DNA of 8,930 nucleotides from JBOGJI01 sp050747865. GTDB taxonomy: Bacteria; Acidobacteriota; Thermoanaerobaculia; Multivoradales; JAHEKO01. The notes beneath the pieces are model-generated. The model saw only the letters and a list, made by a program, of their open reading frames with translations, ran no database searches and was not told the origin of the DNA. The stretch covers positions 1 through 8,930 of the forward strand of contig JBOGJI010000222.1 in NCBI GenBank assembly GCA_050747865.1, written 5' to 3'. This document shows, piece by piece, positions 1 through 5,343 of this stretch; positions within the stretch are counted from its first letter, which is position 1; each line of letters begins with the position of its first letter. The position numbers were made by a program, and so were the translations under genes.

Positions 1-86
1 GGGGCCGGCAACACCTTGACGATCTGCATGGAAGCCACCTGCCGCGACCGCGACTCAGGACGCGGCTGCCCTATGATGTCTTGCAT
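1..86 (-). CDS. Possible 5' end of a gene running off the left edge
   Basis: On the minus strand a frame opens with ATG at 86 and has no stop before the window ends, giving 28 codons. A second in-frame ATG at 29 (peptide starts MQIVKVLPAP) is preceded by AGGTGG with a 5-base gap, a good Shine-Dalgarno, so the real start may be 29 rather than 86. It would follow the acyltransferase gene in the same direction and could be a third member of that unit. The product cannot be recognised from so few residues. The gap from 87 to 128 shows no hairpin or other feature. The call rests only on an open frame, a ribosome site and orientation. Confidence 0.25.
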   Translation of the reverse strand, partial: MQDIIGQPRPESRSRQVASMQIVKVLPA

Positions 87-128
87 ACGACCCGCAAGCC
101 CCTGGCGCGCGACCCACGGGAGATTCAT

Positions 129-1091
129 TCACAGGCTCTGAGGATCATTCCGGAAGACGCTGCGGAAGCAGAACCACTGGTGGGGGTGGCGGCGGATGGC
201 CGACTCGATCGCGTCGCCGATCCTGCTCGTCGCGTTCCGGAGGTCCGTATCGCGATCCTCCGTCCGCTGCACGGGAATCGGCTCGCCGATCTCGACGCGG
301 TAGTGCAACCGCTCGACGCGGAAGACGAACGCCGGCACCAGAACAACTCCGGCCGCCCGCGCCAGCGCCGCCGGCCCGCTTGGCAGCTCGAACGGCCGGC
401 CGAAGAGCTGGCGGGAGACCGTCGGACCCCCGGCGCGCGGCCGGTCCCCCTGCATGCCGACGATGGCACCGCCGCGCAGCGCCGCGAGCAGCGTCAGGGC
501 GTGCGACGGATCCTCTTCCTCAAAGTGGCTCACATACTGCGCATGGCCGGCCTGCTCGAGCAGCTCCTGGATAAACGCCTGCGCCTCCTCGTCGACCTCC
601 TTCTCGCGCACCACGATCACCCGCTGCTCGCGCTGCGTCGCCGGCAGCATGGAGCCCACCTCGTAGTTGCCGACGTGGGCGGTCACCAGGATGAACCCCT
701 GCCCCTGCCGGGTCAGCTCGTTCCAGCGCTCGTGGTCGATCTCGATGGTGAAGCGCCGGTCGGTTGCGAGCCGCTCATAGCGCTCGGACAGGCACCAGGC
801 AAAGCTCCACATGGTGCGGTAGATCCGCGCCTGGCGCTCGAAGAAGCGGCAGGGTCCCAACACCGGCACCAGGTTCTCCGCCAGGGCTCGCCGGATGCGC
901 CACAGGGTGAGGAAGAAAAATGTCGTGAACAGCATCACGAAGGCGCCGACGCCCCACTGCGGCAGGAACGCCACGCCCCAGCGATGGAAGCGGTACCAGA
1001 ACACCCCGGTGACGTGGAAGCGCCCCAGCAGTCGATGCGACCACCCGCGCTCCGGGGCATGCGGAGGGTGCGCCTCACGAACCCGCTGCAT
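129..1091 (-). CDS. Lysophospholipid acyltransferase family protein (LpxL/HtrB-like)
   Basis: A 320-residue membrane-associated acyltransferase that probably moves a fatty acyl group from acyl-ACP or acyl-CoA to a lipid or glycolipid at the inner membrane. The N-terminal part (about 16-70) is basic and aromatic, with one hydrophobic segment near 46-63. The catalytic HX4E motif of the family is H139-VGNY-E144, inside TAHVGNYEVG. Further family blocks are GMQGDRP (212-218), FGRPFELPSGPAALARAAG (230-248, acceptor-side loop) and the C-terminal HPHQWFCFR (302-310), the position of the HPEQWxW block in LpxL-like proteins. The start at 1091 lies 17 bp inside the end of the upstream dehydratase gene, so the two are probably co-transcribed and translationally coupled. 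The pairing with an ApeP-like dehydratase recalls acyltransferases of aryl-polyene and xanthomonadin-type clusters more than lipid A late acyltransferases, but the acceptor cannot be read from sequence. Family membership is secure; substrate is unknown. Confidence 0.87.
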   Translation of the reverse strand: MQRVREAHPPHAPERGWSHRLLGRFHVTGVFWYRFHRWGVAFLPQWGVGAFVMLFTTFFFLTLWRIRRALAENLVPVLGPCRFFERQARIYRTMWSFAWCLSERYERLATDRRFTIEIDHERWNELTRQGQGFILVTAHVGNYEVGSMLPATQREQRVIVVREKEVDEEAQAFIQELLEQAGHAQYVSHFEEEDPSHALTLLAALRGGAIVGMQGDRPRAGGPTVSRQLFGRPFELPSGPAALARAAGVVLVPAFVFRVERLHYRVEIGEPIPVQRTEDRDTDLRNATSRIGDAIESAIRRHPHQWFCFRSVFRNDPQSL

Positions 1092-1527
1092 AGGCGCTCA
1101 CCTGCCCGCTCGCCAGCACGCCGCCGTCCTCCCCCGTGACCTCGACCGCGAACAGCGCCAACGGCCCCGCCCCCCCGATCCGCCGCGCCCCCACCTCGAG
1201 CACCCCTCCCACGGGCAGCCCGGGAACGTGGAACGTGCACCCCCGCAACCCCACGAGATACCCCAGCCGCGGCTCGCCGTCCTCCCGATCCCCGCCGCGC
1301 GACAACGCCTCCAGCACTGCCCCCGCCTGCGCCCCCATCTCGATCGCCAGCCACACCGGCGCGCTCCCGCCTTCCGCCAGCGGATGCTCCTCCGGCACCG
1401 CCCCTCGACACAGCACGGCCTCGCCGTCCCACCGAACGATCTCCCGCACCAGCAAAGCCGGCGCCCGATGCGGCAACAGCCGCTCAACCCCAGGAAACGC
1501 CACGCCCCCGGATTCTACCGGCCGCAT
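1075..1527 (-). CDS. ApeP/FabZ-like hotdog-fold 3-hydroxyacyl-ACP dehydratase
   Basis: A 150-residue single-domain hotdog protein, likely a dehydratase acting on 3-hydroxyacyl-ACP in a fatty-acid-like pathway. Visible blocks are VERLLPHRAPALLVREIVRW (14-33, the PHRxPxLLVD-type entry strand), EEHPLAEGG (46-54), the central-helix segment AIEMGAQAGAV (61-71) and LGYLVGLRGCTFHVPGLPVG (88-107), typical of ApeP-type proteins (3-hydroxydecanoyl-ACP dehydratase-like, COG4706) rather than classical FabZ. H48 and E63 are the best candidates for the His/Glu catalytic pair of FabA/FabZ, but at 15 rather than 14 residues apart, so this is tentative. I chose the ATG at 1527 because GGCGGAGG lies 10 bases upstream; the frame stays open to 1608, but longer starts would run into mqnD. 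The gene is first in a unit with the acyltransferase, overlapping it by 17 bp. The coding strand is very G-rich, including a run of seven G. A thioesterase-like role is the main alternative. Confidence 0.78.
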   Translation of the reverse strand: MRPVESGGVAFPGVERLLPHRAPALLVREIVRWDGEAVLCRGAVPEEHPLAEGGSAPVWLAIEMGAQAGAVLEALSRGGDREDGEPRLGYLVGLRGCTFHVPGLPVGGVLEVGARRIGGAGPLALFAVEVTGEDGGVLASGQVSAYAAGS

Positions 1528-1531
1528 GCTC

Positions 1532-1540
1532 TGATAGCCT
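1532..1540 (+). promoter_or_regulatory. Candidate extended -10 element of mqnD
   Basis: TGATAGCCT reads as TGn followed by a TAnnnT hexamer at 1535-1540. The hexamer ends 9 bases before the mqnD ATG, so transcription would begin within a few bases of the start codon. There is no Shine-Dalgarno before mqnD, which fits a leaderless mRNA. The hexamer matches TATAAT at only three positions and no -35 is evident, so this is an inference helped by recurrence of the same pattern before other genes here. Confidence 0.35.
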
Positions 1541-1545
1541 CCGCC
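1538..1545 (-). promoter_or_regulatory. Shine-Dalgarno deciding the dehydratase start
   Basis: On the minus strand GGCGGAGG sits 10 bases before the ATG at 1527. It is the only good ribosome site near the gene's 5' end and argues against the longer open frame. It physically overlaps the candidate mqnD -10 hexamer on the other strand. Confidence 0.6.
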
Positions 1546-1549
1546 GGCC

Positions 1550-2398
1550 ATGCCGGACCCGACCCTGATCCGCATCGCCCACAGCCCCGACTCCGACGAT
1601 GCCTTCATGTTCTACGCCCTCACCCAGGGCGTGCTCGACACCGAAGGCCTGAAGATCGAGCACGTGCTCGCCGACATCGAGACCCTGAACCAGGCGGCCT
1701 TCCAGGGCACCTACGAGGTGACCGCCCTGTCGATCCACGCCTACGCGCATCTTGCCGACCGCTACGCCCTCATGCCCTCGGGCGCCAGCATGGGCGACGG
1801 CTACGGACCGCTGGTCGTCTCCCGCGAGCAGCGGACTCGCGAAGACCTGGCCGACCGCACCGTGGCCATCCCGGGAGAGCTCACCTCGGCCCACCTGGCG
1901 CTGCGCCTGTGGCAGCCCGAGGTGGAGACCGCGATCGTGCCCTTCGACCGCATCCTCGACGTCGTGCGCGACGGGGAGCACGCGGCCGGCGTGGTCATCC
2001 ATGAGGGGCAGCTCACCTACGGCGACGAGGGGCTGACCGCGGTCGTCGACCTGGGGGCCTGGTGGAAGGGGGACACCGGCCTGCCGCTGCCGCTCGGCGG
2101 CAACGGCATCCGGCGCGACCTGGAGCCCGACCTCGCGCGGTGCATGTGCCGCCTGCTGCGGCAATCGATCGACTACGCCCTCGACCATCGGCAGGAGGCG
2201 CTCGACTTCGCCCTCGAGTATGCGCGCGGCCTGGAGGACGATCGCGAGCGCTCGGACCGCTTCGTCGGCATGTACGTCAACGACTGGACCCGCGACTGGG
2301 GCGAGGCCGGCCACCGCGCCGTCCAGCTCTTCCTCGAGCGGGGGTACCAGGCCGGCATCATCCCCAAGCGCGTCGAGGCCGAGTTCATCGAGCCTTGA
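1550..2398 (+). CDS. mqnD: 1,4-dihydroxy-6-naphthoate synthase (MqnD), futalosine menaquinone pathway
   Basis: MqnD converts cyclic dehypoxanthine futalosine to 1,4-dihydroxy-6-naphthoate, the ring precursor of menaquinone in the chorismate-futalosine route, in the cytoplasm. The 282-residue protein has the expected length and the periplasmic-binding-protein-like fold blocks: IRIAHSPDSDDAFMFYAL (7-24), the hinge segment TYEVTALSIHAYAHLADRYALMPSG (54-78), GDGYGPLVVS (82-91), VAIPGELTSAHLAL (105-118), HEGQLTY with H151 (the conserved histidine held to be catalytic in the Thermus enzyme), and the signature GLPLPLGGN (177-185). The C-terminal helices end in RGYQAGIIPKRVEAEFIEP. ATG at 1550 fits the family N-terminus. 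No Shine-Dalgarno precedes it, while a candidate -10 ends 9 bases upstream. None of the other mqn genes (A, B/E, C) is in the window, so the pathway is dispersed. The convergent neighbour is cdd. The family call is secure from the combined motifs. Confidence 0.95.
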   Translation: MPDPTLIRIAHSPDSDDAFMFYALTQGVLDTEGLKIEHVLADIETLNQAAFQGTYEVTALSIHAYAHLADRYALMPSGASMGDGYGPLVVSREQRTREDLADRTVAIPGELTSAHLALRLWQPEVETAIVPFDRILDVVRDGEHAAGVVIHEGQLTYGDEGLTAVVDLGAWWKGDTGLPLPLGGNGIRRDLEPDLARCMCRLLRQSIDYALDHRQEALDFALEYARGLEDDRERSDRFVGMYVNDWTRDWGEAGHRAVQLFLERGYQAGIIPKRVEAEFIEP

Positions 2399-2417
2399 GG
2401 GTTGCCGAGGTCGCGCC

Positions 2418-2430
2418 CTCCGTTGCGGAG
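2418..2430. terminator. Small hairpin between convergent mqnD and cdd
   Basis: CTCCG-TTG-CGGAG forms a 5-bp perfect stem with a 3-base loop in the middle of the 39-bp gap between the two stop codons. There is no T-tract on either side and the stem is short, so a terminator role is only suggested by position. Confidence 0.25.
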
Positions 2431-2437
2431 ACCCTGA

Positions 2438-2842
2438 TCAACCGCGTTGTGTGGACGGGGGCAATTGGAAGCGGTCGGGGAGGAGCTCGGCGAGGCGTAC
2501 CTCGCGGCGCGTGCCCTGCTCGCTGACGAGGAGAATCGGGAGGTCGGGAGCGAACTCGGCGAGGGCCTCGCGACAGAGCCCGCAGGGGGCCGCGGGCGGG
2601 TCGATCCCCGTGACCACGACCAGGGCCTCGGGTTCCCTCCGGCCCGCCGCGACCATGGCGGCCAGCGCCGCCCGTTCGGCGCACAGGGCGAGCCCGAAAG
2701 AGCGGTTCTCGACGTTGCAGCCGGTGAACACGGCGCCGTCGGCGGTGCGCAACGCGGCGCCGACGCGGAAGCTGCTGTAGGGCGCGTAGGCGCGGGCGCG
2801 GACGTCGGCGGCGGCCGCGATCAGCTGGTCCCAGCTCCGCAT
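2438..2842 (-). CDS. cdd: Cytidine deaminase
   Basis: A 134-residue enzyme of the short, homotetrameric cytidine deaminase class, which hydrolytically deaminates cytidine and deoxycytidine to uridine and deoxyuridine in pyrimidine salvage. The motifs are complete: AYAPYSSFRVGAAL (18-31), the ribose-binding TGCNVENRSFG (40-50; N43 and E45), the active-site CAER with zinc ligand C54 and proton-shuttling E56, and PCGLCRE with zinc ligands C87 and C90. The all-cysteine zinc site (three Cys) is that of the tetrameric bacterial type, not the dimeric HAE type of E. coli. The ATG at 2842 fits the family N-terminus and has no Shine-Dalgarno; a TGCTAGATT element ends 9 bases upstream, so a leaderless transcript is likely. 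The gene diverges from icd and converges on mqnD. Nothing in it suggests blasticidin or tRNA deaminase specificity. Confidence 0.95.
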   Translation of the reverse strand: MRSWDQLIAAAADVRARAYAPYSSFRVGAALRTADGAVFTGCNVENRSFGLALCAERAALAAMVAAGRREPEALVVVTGIDPPAAPCGLCREALAEFAPDLPILLVSEQGTRREVRLAELLPDRFQLPPSTQRG

Positions 2843-2851
2843 GGCGGGCGC

Positions 2852-2860
2852 AATCTAGCA
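2852..2860 (-). promoter_or_regulatory. Candidate extended -10 element of cdd
   Basis: On the minus strand TGCTAGATT gives a TGn extension and the hexamer TAGATT (2857 down to 2852), four matches to TATAAT. Nine bases separate it from the cdd ATG, the same spacing as at mqnD, implying a leader of only a few bases. No convincing -35 is visible at normal spacing. Confidence 0.42.
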
Positions 2861-2886
2861 CCGTCGTACGGTCAGCAGCTGTGCTA
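2856..2886. promoter_or_regulatory. Inverted-repeat control region between divergent cdd and icd
   Basis: TAGCAC (2856-2861) and GTGCTA (2881-2886) are perfect inverted copies 19 bases apart. Each arm contains the TGnTA part of the -10-like element of the gene it faces. A second dyad, ACCGT-CGT-ACGGT (2860-2872), lies between them and would cover the icd -35 position and the upstream edge of the cdd promoter. This can be read as two mirror-image promoters, or as an operator for a dimeric regulator acting on both genes. The repeats are seen directly; the role is inferred. Confidence 0.35.
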
Positions 2887-2890
2887 CTCT
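2882..2890 (+). promoter_or_regulatory. Candidate extended -10 element of icd
   Basis: TGCTACTCT is a TGn plus TAnnnT pattern (hexamer 2885-2890) facing icd. Transcription would begin near 2897, leaving a leader of about 40 bases before the GTG start. The hexamer matches the consensus weakly. Confidence 0.35.
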
Positions 2891-2936
2891 GCGCGACCCA
2901 TTTTCGACGCGACGCCGTGGCCATAGCGAGAGACCC

Positions 2937-4184
2937 GTGAGCCGACACTTCCGCGACCTGGAACTGCCCCCAGACGGCGAGGAGATCCAATACGAAGGCG
3001 GCGGACTCGCCGTACCCGACCGCCCCATCGTCTGCTTCATCGAGGGAGACGGGATCGGCCCGGACATCTGGCGTGCCGCCAAGCGGGTGCTCGACGCCGC
3101 GGTGGAGGAGGCCTACGGCGGCGCCCGCTCGATCGCGTGGCTGGAGGTGCTCGCCGGCGAGAAGGCGAAGCGCGAGGCCGACGAATGGCTGCCGCAGTCG
3201 ACCATCGACGCCCTGCGGCACTTCCGGGCCGGCATCAAGGGGCCGCTGACCACACCGGTCGGCAGCGGCATCCGCTCGCTCAACGTCAGCCTGCGCCAGA
3301 CCCTCGATCTCTACGCCTGCATCCGCCCGGTGCGCTGGTATCGGGGCGTGCCATCTCCGGTCCGCGAGCCGGAAAAGGTGGACATGGTCATCTTCCGGGA
3401 GAACACCGAAGACGTCTATGCCGGGATCGAATGGGAGGAGGGCTCACGCGGCGCCGCCGAGCTCATCGAGTTTCTGCGCAACGCCCTGGGCAAGCGGGTG
3501 CGGCAGGACTCCGGCATCGGCATCAAGCCGATCTCGGCGACCGGCTCGAAGCGCCTGGTGCGCAAGGCTCTCCTCTACGCCCTGGAGCAGGGGCGGGAGA
3601 GCGTCACCCTGGTGCACAAGGGCAACATCATGAAATACACCGAGGGCGCCTTCAAGAGCTGGGGGTACCAGGTGGCGCGCGAGGAGCTCGAAGACCGGAC
3701 GGTAACCGAGGAGGCGCTGTGGGAGGAGCACGGCGGCCGGGTGCCGGACGGTCGCCTGCTGGTCAAGGACCGGATCGCGGACGCCATGTTCCAGCAGGTC
3801 CTGCTGCGCCCGGACGAATACGACGTCATCGCCACCACCAATCTGAACGGCGACTACCTGTCCGACGCGCTGGCGGCGCAGGTGGGCGGCCTCGGCATGG
3901 CACCCGGCTCGAACGAGGGCGACGGGCTGGCCCTGTTCGAGGCGACGCACGGCACGGCGCCCAAATACGCCGGTCAGGACAAGGTGAACCCCGGTTCCCT
4001 GATCCTCTCCGGGGTCATGCTCCTCAAGTGGCTGGGCTGGCGCGAGGCCGGTGAGGCGGTGGAGCGCGCCCTCGAGGCCACGATCGCCGACAAGCGGGTC
4101 ACCTACGACCTCGAGCGCCAGATGGAAGGCGCCACGCTGCTCAAGACCTCCGAGTTCGGCGAAGCCATCGTCTCGAACCTGTAA
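2937..4184 (+). CDS. icd: Isocitrate dehydrogenase, NADP-dependent (type I, E. coli-like)
   Basis: Oxidatively decarboxylates isocitrate to 2-oxoglutarate in the TCA cycle, yielding NADPH. The 415 residues align almost throughout with E. coli Icd (416). The substrate-binding set is present: S114 and N116 in GIRSLNVSLRQ, R120, R130, R154 and Y161 (FRENTEDVYAG), K228 in LVHKGNIMK, and metal ligands D282, D306 and D310 (KDRIADAMFQQ; NLNGDYLSD). Cofactor residues K343, Y344, Y390 and R394 (APKYAGQDKVNP; TYDLER) match the NADP-specific pattern, not the NAD form. The start is GTG at 2937; no in-frame ATG lies near it, and the N-terminus then matches the family length. The ribosome site is weak (GAGAG, 5 bases upstream). 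S114 equals the serine phosphorylated by AceK in E. coli, but no aceK is nearby. icd diverges from cdd and ends in a strong hairpin shared with mdh. Confidence 0.97.
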   Translation: MSRHFRDLELPPDGEEIQYEGGGLAVPDRPIVCFIEGDGIGPDIWRAAKRVLDAAVEEAYGGARSIAWLEVLAGEKAKREADEWLPQSTIDALRHFRAGIKGPLTTPVGSGIRSLNVSLRQTLDLYACIRPVRWYRGVPSPVREPEKVDMVIFRENTEDVYAGIEWEEGSRGAAELIEFLRNALGKRVRQDSGIGIKPISATGSKRLVRKALLYALEQGRESVTLVHKGNIMKYTEGAFKSWGYQVAREELEDRTVTEEALWEEHGGRVPDGRLLVKDRIADAMFQQVLLRPDEYDVIATTNLNGDYLSDALAAQVGGLGMAPGSNEGDGLALFEATHGTAPKYAGQDKVNPGSLILSGVMLLKWLGWREAGEAVERALEATIADKRVTYDLERQMEGATLLKTSEFGEAIVSNL

Positions 4185-4202
4185 GCAGCCACGGGTTTAG
4201 TT

Positions 4203-4236
4203 CTGAAGCGGCCGGCAGAGGCGCCGGCTGCTTCAG
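4203..4236. terminator. Strong hairpin between convergent icd and mdh
   Basis: A 14-base arm (CTGAAGCGGCCGGC, 4203-4216), a 6-base loop and a matching arm (4223-4236) pair along their whole length with one G-T wobble. The stem lies in the 53-bp gap between the icd and mdh stop codons and ends one base from the mdh stop. No T-tract follows on either strand, so it is either a non-canonical bidirectional terminator or a 3'-end stabilising stem. Confidence 0.65.
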
Positions 4237-4237
4237 C

Positions 4238-5242
4238 CTATGTAGGTAGCAGCTCTTCGACGGCGGCGCGTTCTTCACGCAGCTCGGCTTCGGTGGCGGC
4301 CATGCGCTCGCGGGCGAAGGTGTCGTGCTCGAGATCCTGGACGATCTGGTGGTCGCCGTCGCGGGTGGTGCAGGGGAAGGAGTAGACGACGCCTTCTTCG
4401 ATGCCGTAGCTGCCGTCGGATGGCACGGCCATGGAGACCCAGTCGCCTTCCGGGGTGCCATGAACCCAACTGCGCATGTGGTCGATCGCGGCGTTGGCCG
4501 CGGAGGCGGCCGAGGAGGCGCCGCGCGCCTGGATGATGGCCGCGCCGCGCTGCTGCACCCGGGGGATGAACGTCTTGCGGTACCAGGTCTCGTCCACCAG
4601 CTCCTTGGCCCTCCGGCCGTCCACCGTCGCGTGCGCGATGTCGGGGAACTGGGTAGAGGAGTGGTTGCCCCAGATGGTCATCCGCCGGACGCGCGAGACG
4701 TGCGAGCCGGTGCGCTCTGCGAGCTGCGCCAGGGCGCGGTTGTGATCGAGCCGGGTCATGGCGTGGAACTGCCGGCGGTCGACGCCTCTGGCGTTCGACG
4801 CCGCGATCAGGCAGTTGGTGTTGGCCGGGTTGCCGACCACCAGGACGCGCACGTCGGCGGCCGCGTGCTCGGCGATCGCCTGGCCCTGCGGTCCGAAGAT
4901 CTTGCCGTTGTCGGCCAGCAGGTCCTTGCGCTCCATGCCCGGCCCGCGGGGCTTGGCGCCGACGAGAATGCAGAGGTCGGCCTCGTGGAACCCGTCGGGG
5001 TAGTCGGCGGTCGCCACCGCGCCAGCGAGCAGCGGGAAGGCGCAATCCTCGAGCTCCATGACGATGCCGCGCACGGCGTCGAGCGCCGGCGGGATCTCGA
5101 TGAGCTGCAGCACCACCGGCTGCCCGCGGCCGAGCATGTCCCCGGCGGCGATGCGAAAGCAGAGCTGGTAGCCGATCTGGCCTGCGGCGCCGGTGATGGC
5201 GACGCGTAGCGGTTTCGTGTTCTGCACCGTGTCTGAGCTCAT
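4238..5242 (-). CDS. mdh: Malate dehydrogenase (type 2, NAD-dependent)
   Basis: Interconverts malate and oxaloacetate in the TCA cycle. The 334-residue protein belongs to the LDH/MDH superfamily, group 2 (Thermus and cytosolic-eukaryote type). Seen in order: the Rossmann motif GAAGQIG (18-24); EIPPALDAVRGIVMELEDCAFP (49-70), where E49 at the end of the second strand favours NAD; substrate arginines R99 and R105 in AKPRGPGMERKDLL; VGNPANTN (137-143); TRLDHNRA with catalytic-dyad D166 and substrate R169; and WGNHSSTQFPD with catalytic H194. The frame stays open upstream to 5314, but I chose ATG at 5242 because a GGGAGGAGG ribosome site directly precedes it and the family N-terminus begins there. 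It converges on icd, sharing a hairpin, and diverges from the phosphatase gene across 101 bp. All key residues are intact. Confidence 0.96.
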   Translation of the reverse strand: MSSDTVQNTKPLRVAITGAAGQIGYQLCFRIAAGDMLGRGQPVVLQLIEIPPALDAVRGIVMELEDCAFPLLAGAVATADYPDGFHEADLCILVGAKPRGPGMERKDLLADNGKIFGPQGQAIAEHAAADVRVLVVGNPANTNCLIAASNARGVDRRQFHAMTRLDHNRALAQLAERTGSHVSRVRRMTIWGNHSSTQFPDIAHATVDGRRAKELVDETWYRKTFIPRVQQRGAAIIQARGASSAASAANAAIDHMRSWVHGTPEGDWVSMAVPSDGSYGIEEGVVYSFPCTTRDGDHQIVQDLEHDTFARERMAATEAELREERAAVEELLPT

Positions 5243-5244
5243 TT

Positions 5245-5253
5245 CCTCCTCCC
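5245..5253 (-). promoter_or_regulatory. Shine-Dalgarno deciding the mdh start
   Basis: On the minus strand GGGAGGAGG lies just before ATG 5242 (GGGAGG with a 5-base gap). It is the strongest ribosome site in the window, shortens the open frame by 24 codons, and contrasts with cdd and mqnD, which have none. Confidence 0.75.
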
Positions 5254-5296
5254 GGTCCAGGGCGAGAAAGCGTATCGCATCCGCGGCGCGCGCTTC

Positions 5297-5305
5297 TGGT
5301 AGCGT
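5297..5305 (+). promoter_or_regulatory. Candidate extended -10 element of the phosphatase gene
   Basis: TGGTAGCGT is another TGn plus TAnnnT pattern (hexamer 5300-5305), in the 101-bp gap between divergent mdh and the phosphatase gene. It would give a leader of about 30 bases ending in a weak AGGT ribosome site before ATG 5344. No equivalent element is clear for mdh. Support is pattern recurrence only. Confidence 0.28.
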
Positions 5306-5343
5306 GCCGGGCAACCTATGGCGCCGACCGCCGTATCAGGTCC

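Noticed and set aside
81..1139. Long plus-strand open frame of 352 codons opposite the acyltransferase
   Set aside because: Arg/Pro/Ala-rich antisense shadow of a clearly recognisable acyltransferase; high GC keeps stop codons rare.
1484..2314. 276-codon minus-strand open frame opposite mqnD
   Set aside because: Antisense shadow; mqnD has family motifs throughout its length.
2438..2842. cdd as an aminofutalosine deaminase partner of adjacent mqnD
   Set aside because: The sequence is a standard cytidine deaminase with the CNVEN, CAER and PCGLC motifs. Known aminofutalosine deaminases belong to the amidohydrolase superfamily, and the genes are convergent, not an operon.
5243..5314. N-terminal extension of mdh by 24 codons
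   Set aside because: A very strong Shine-Dalgarno sits just before ATG 5242 and the family N-terminus begins there; the extension would abolish use of that site.
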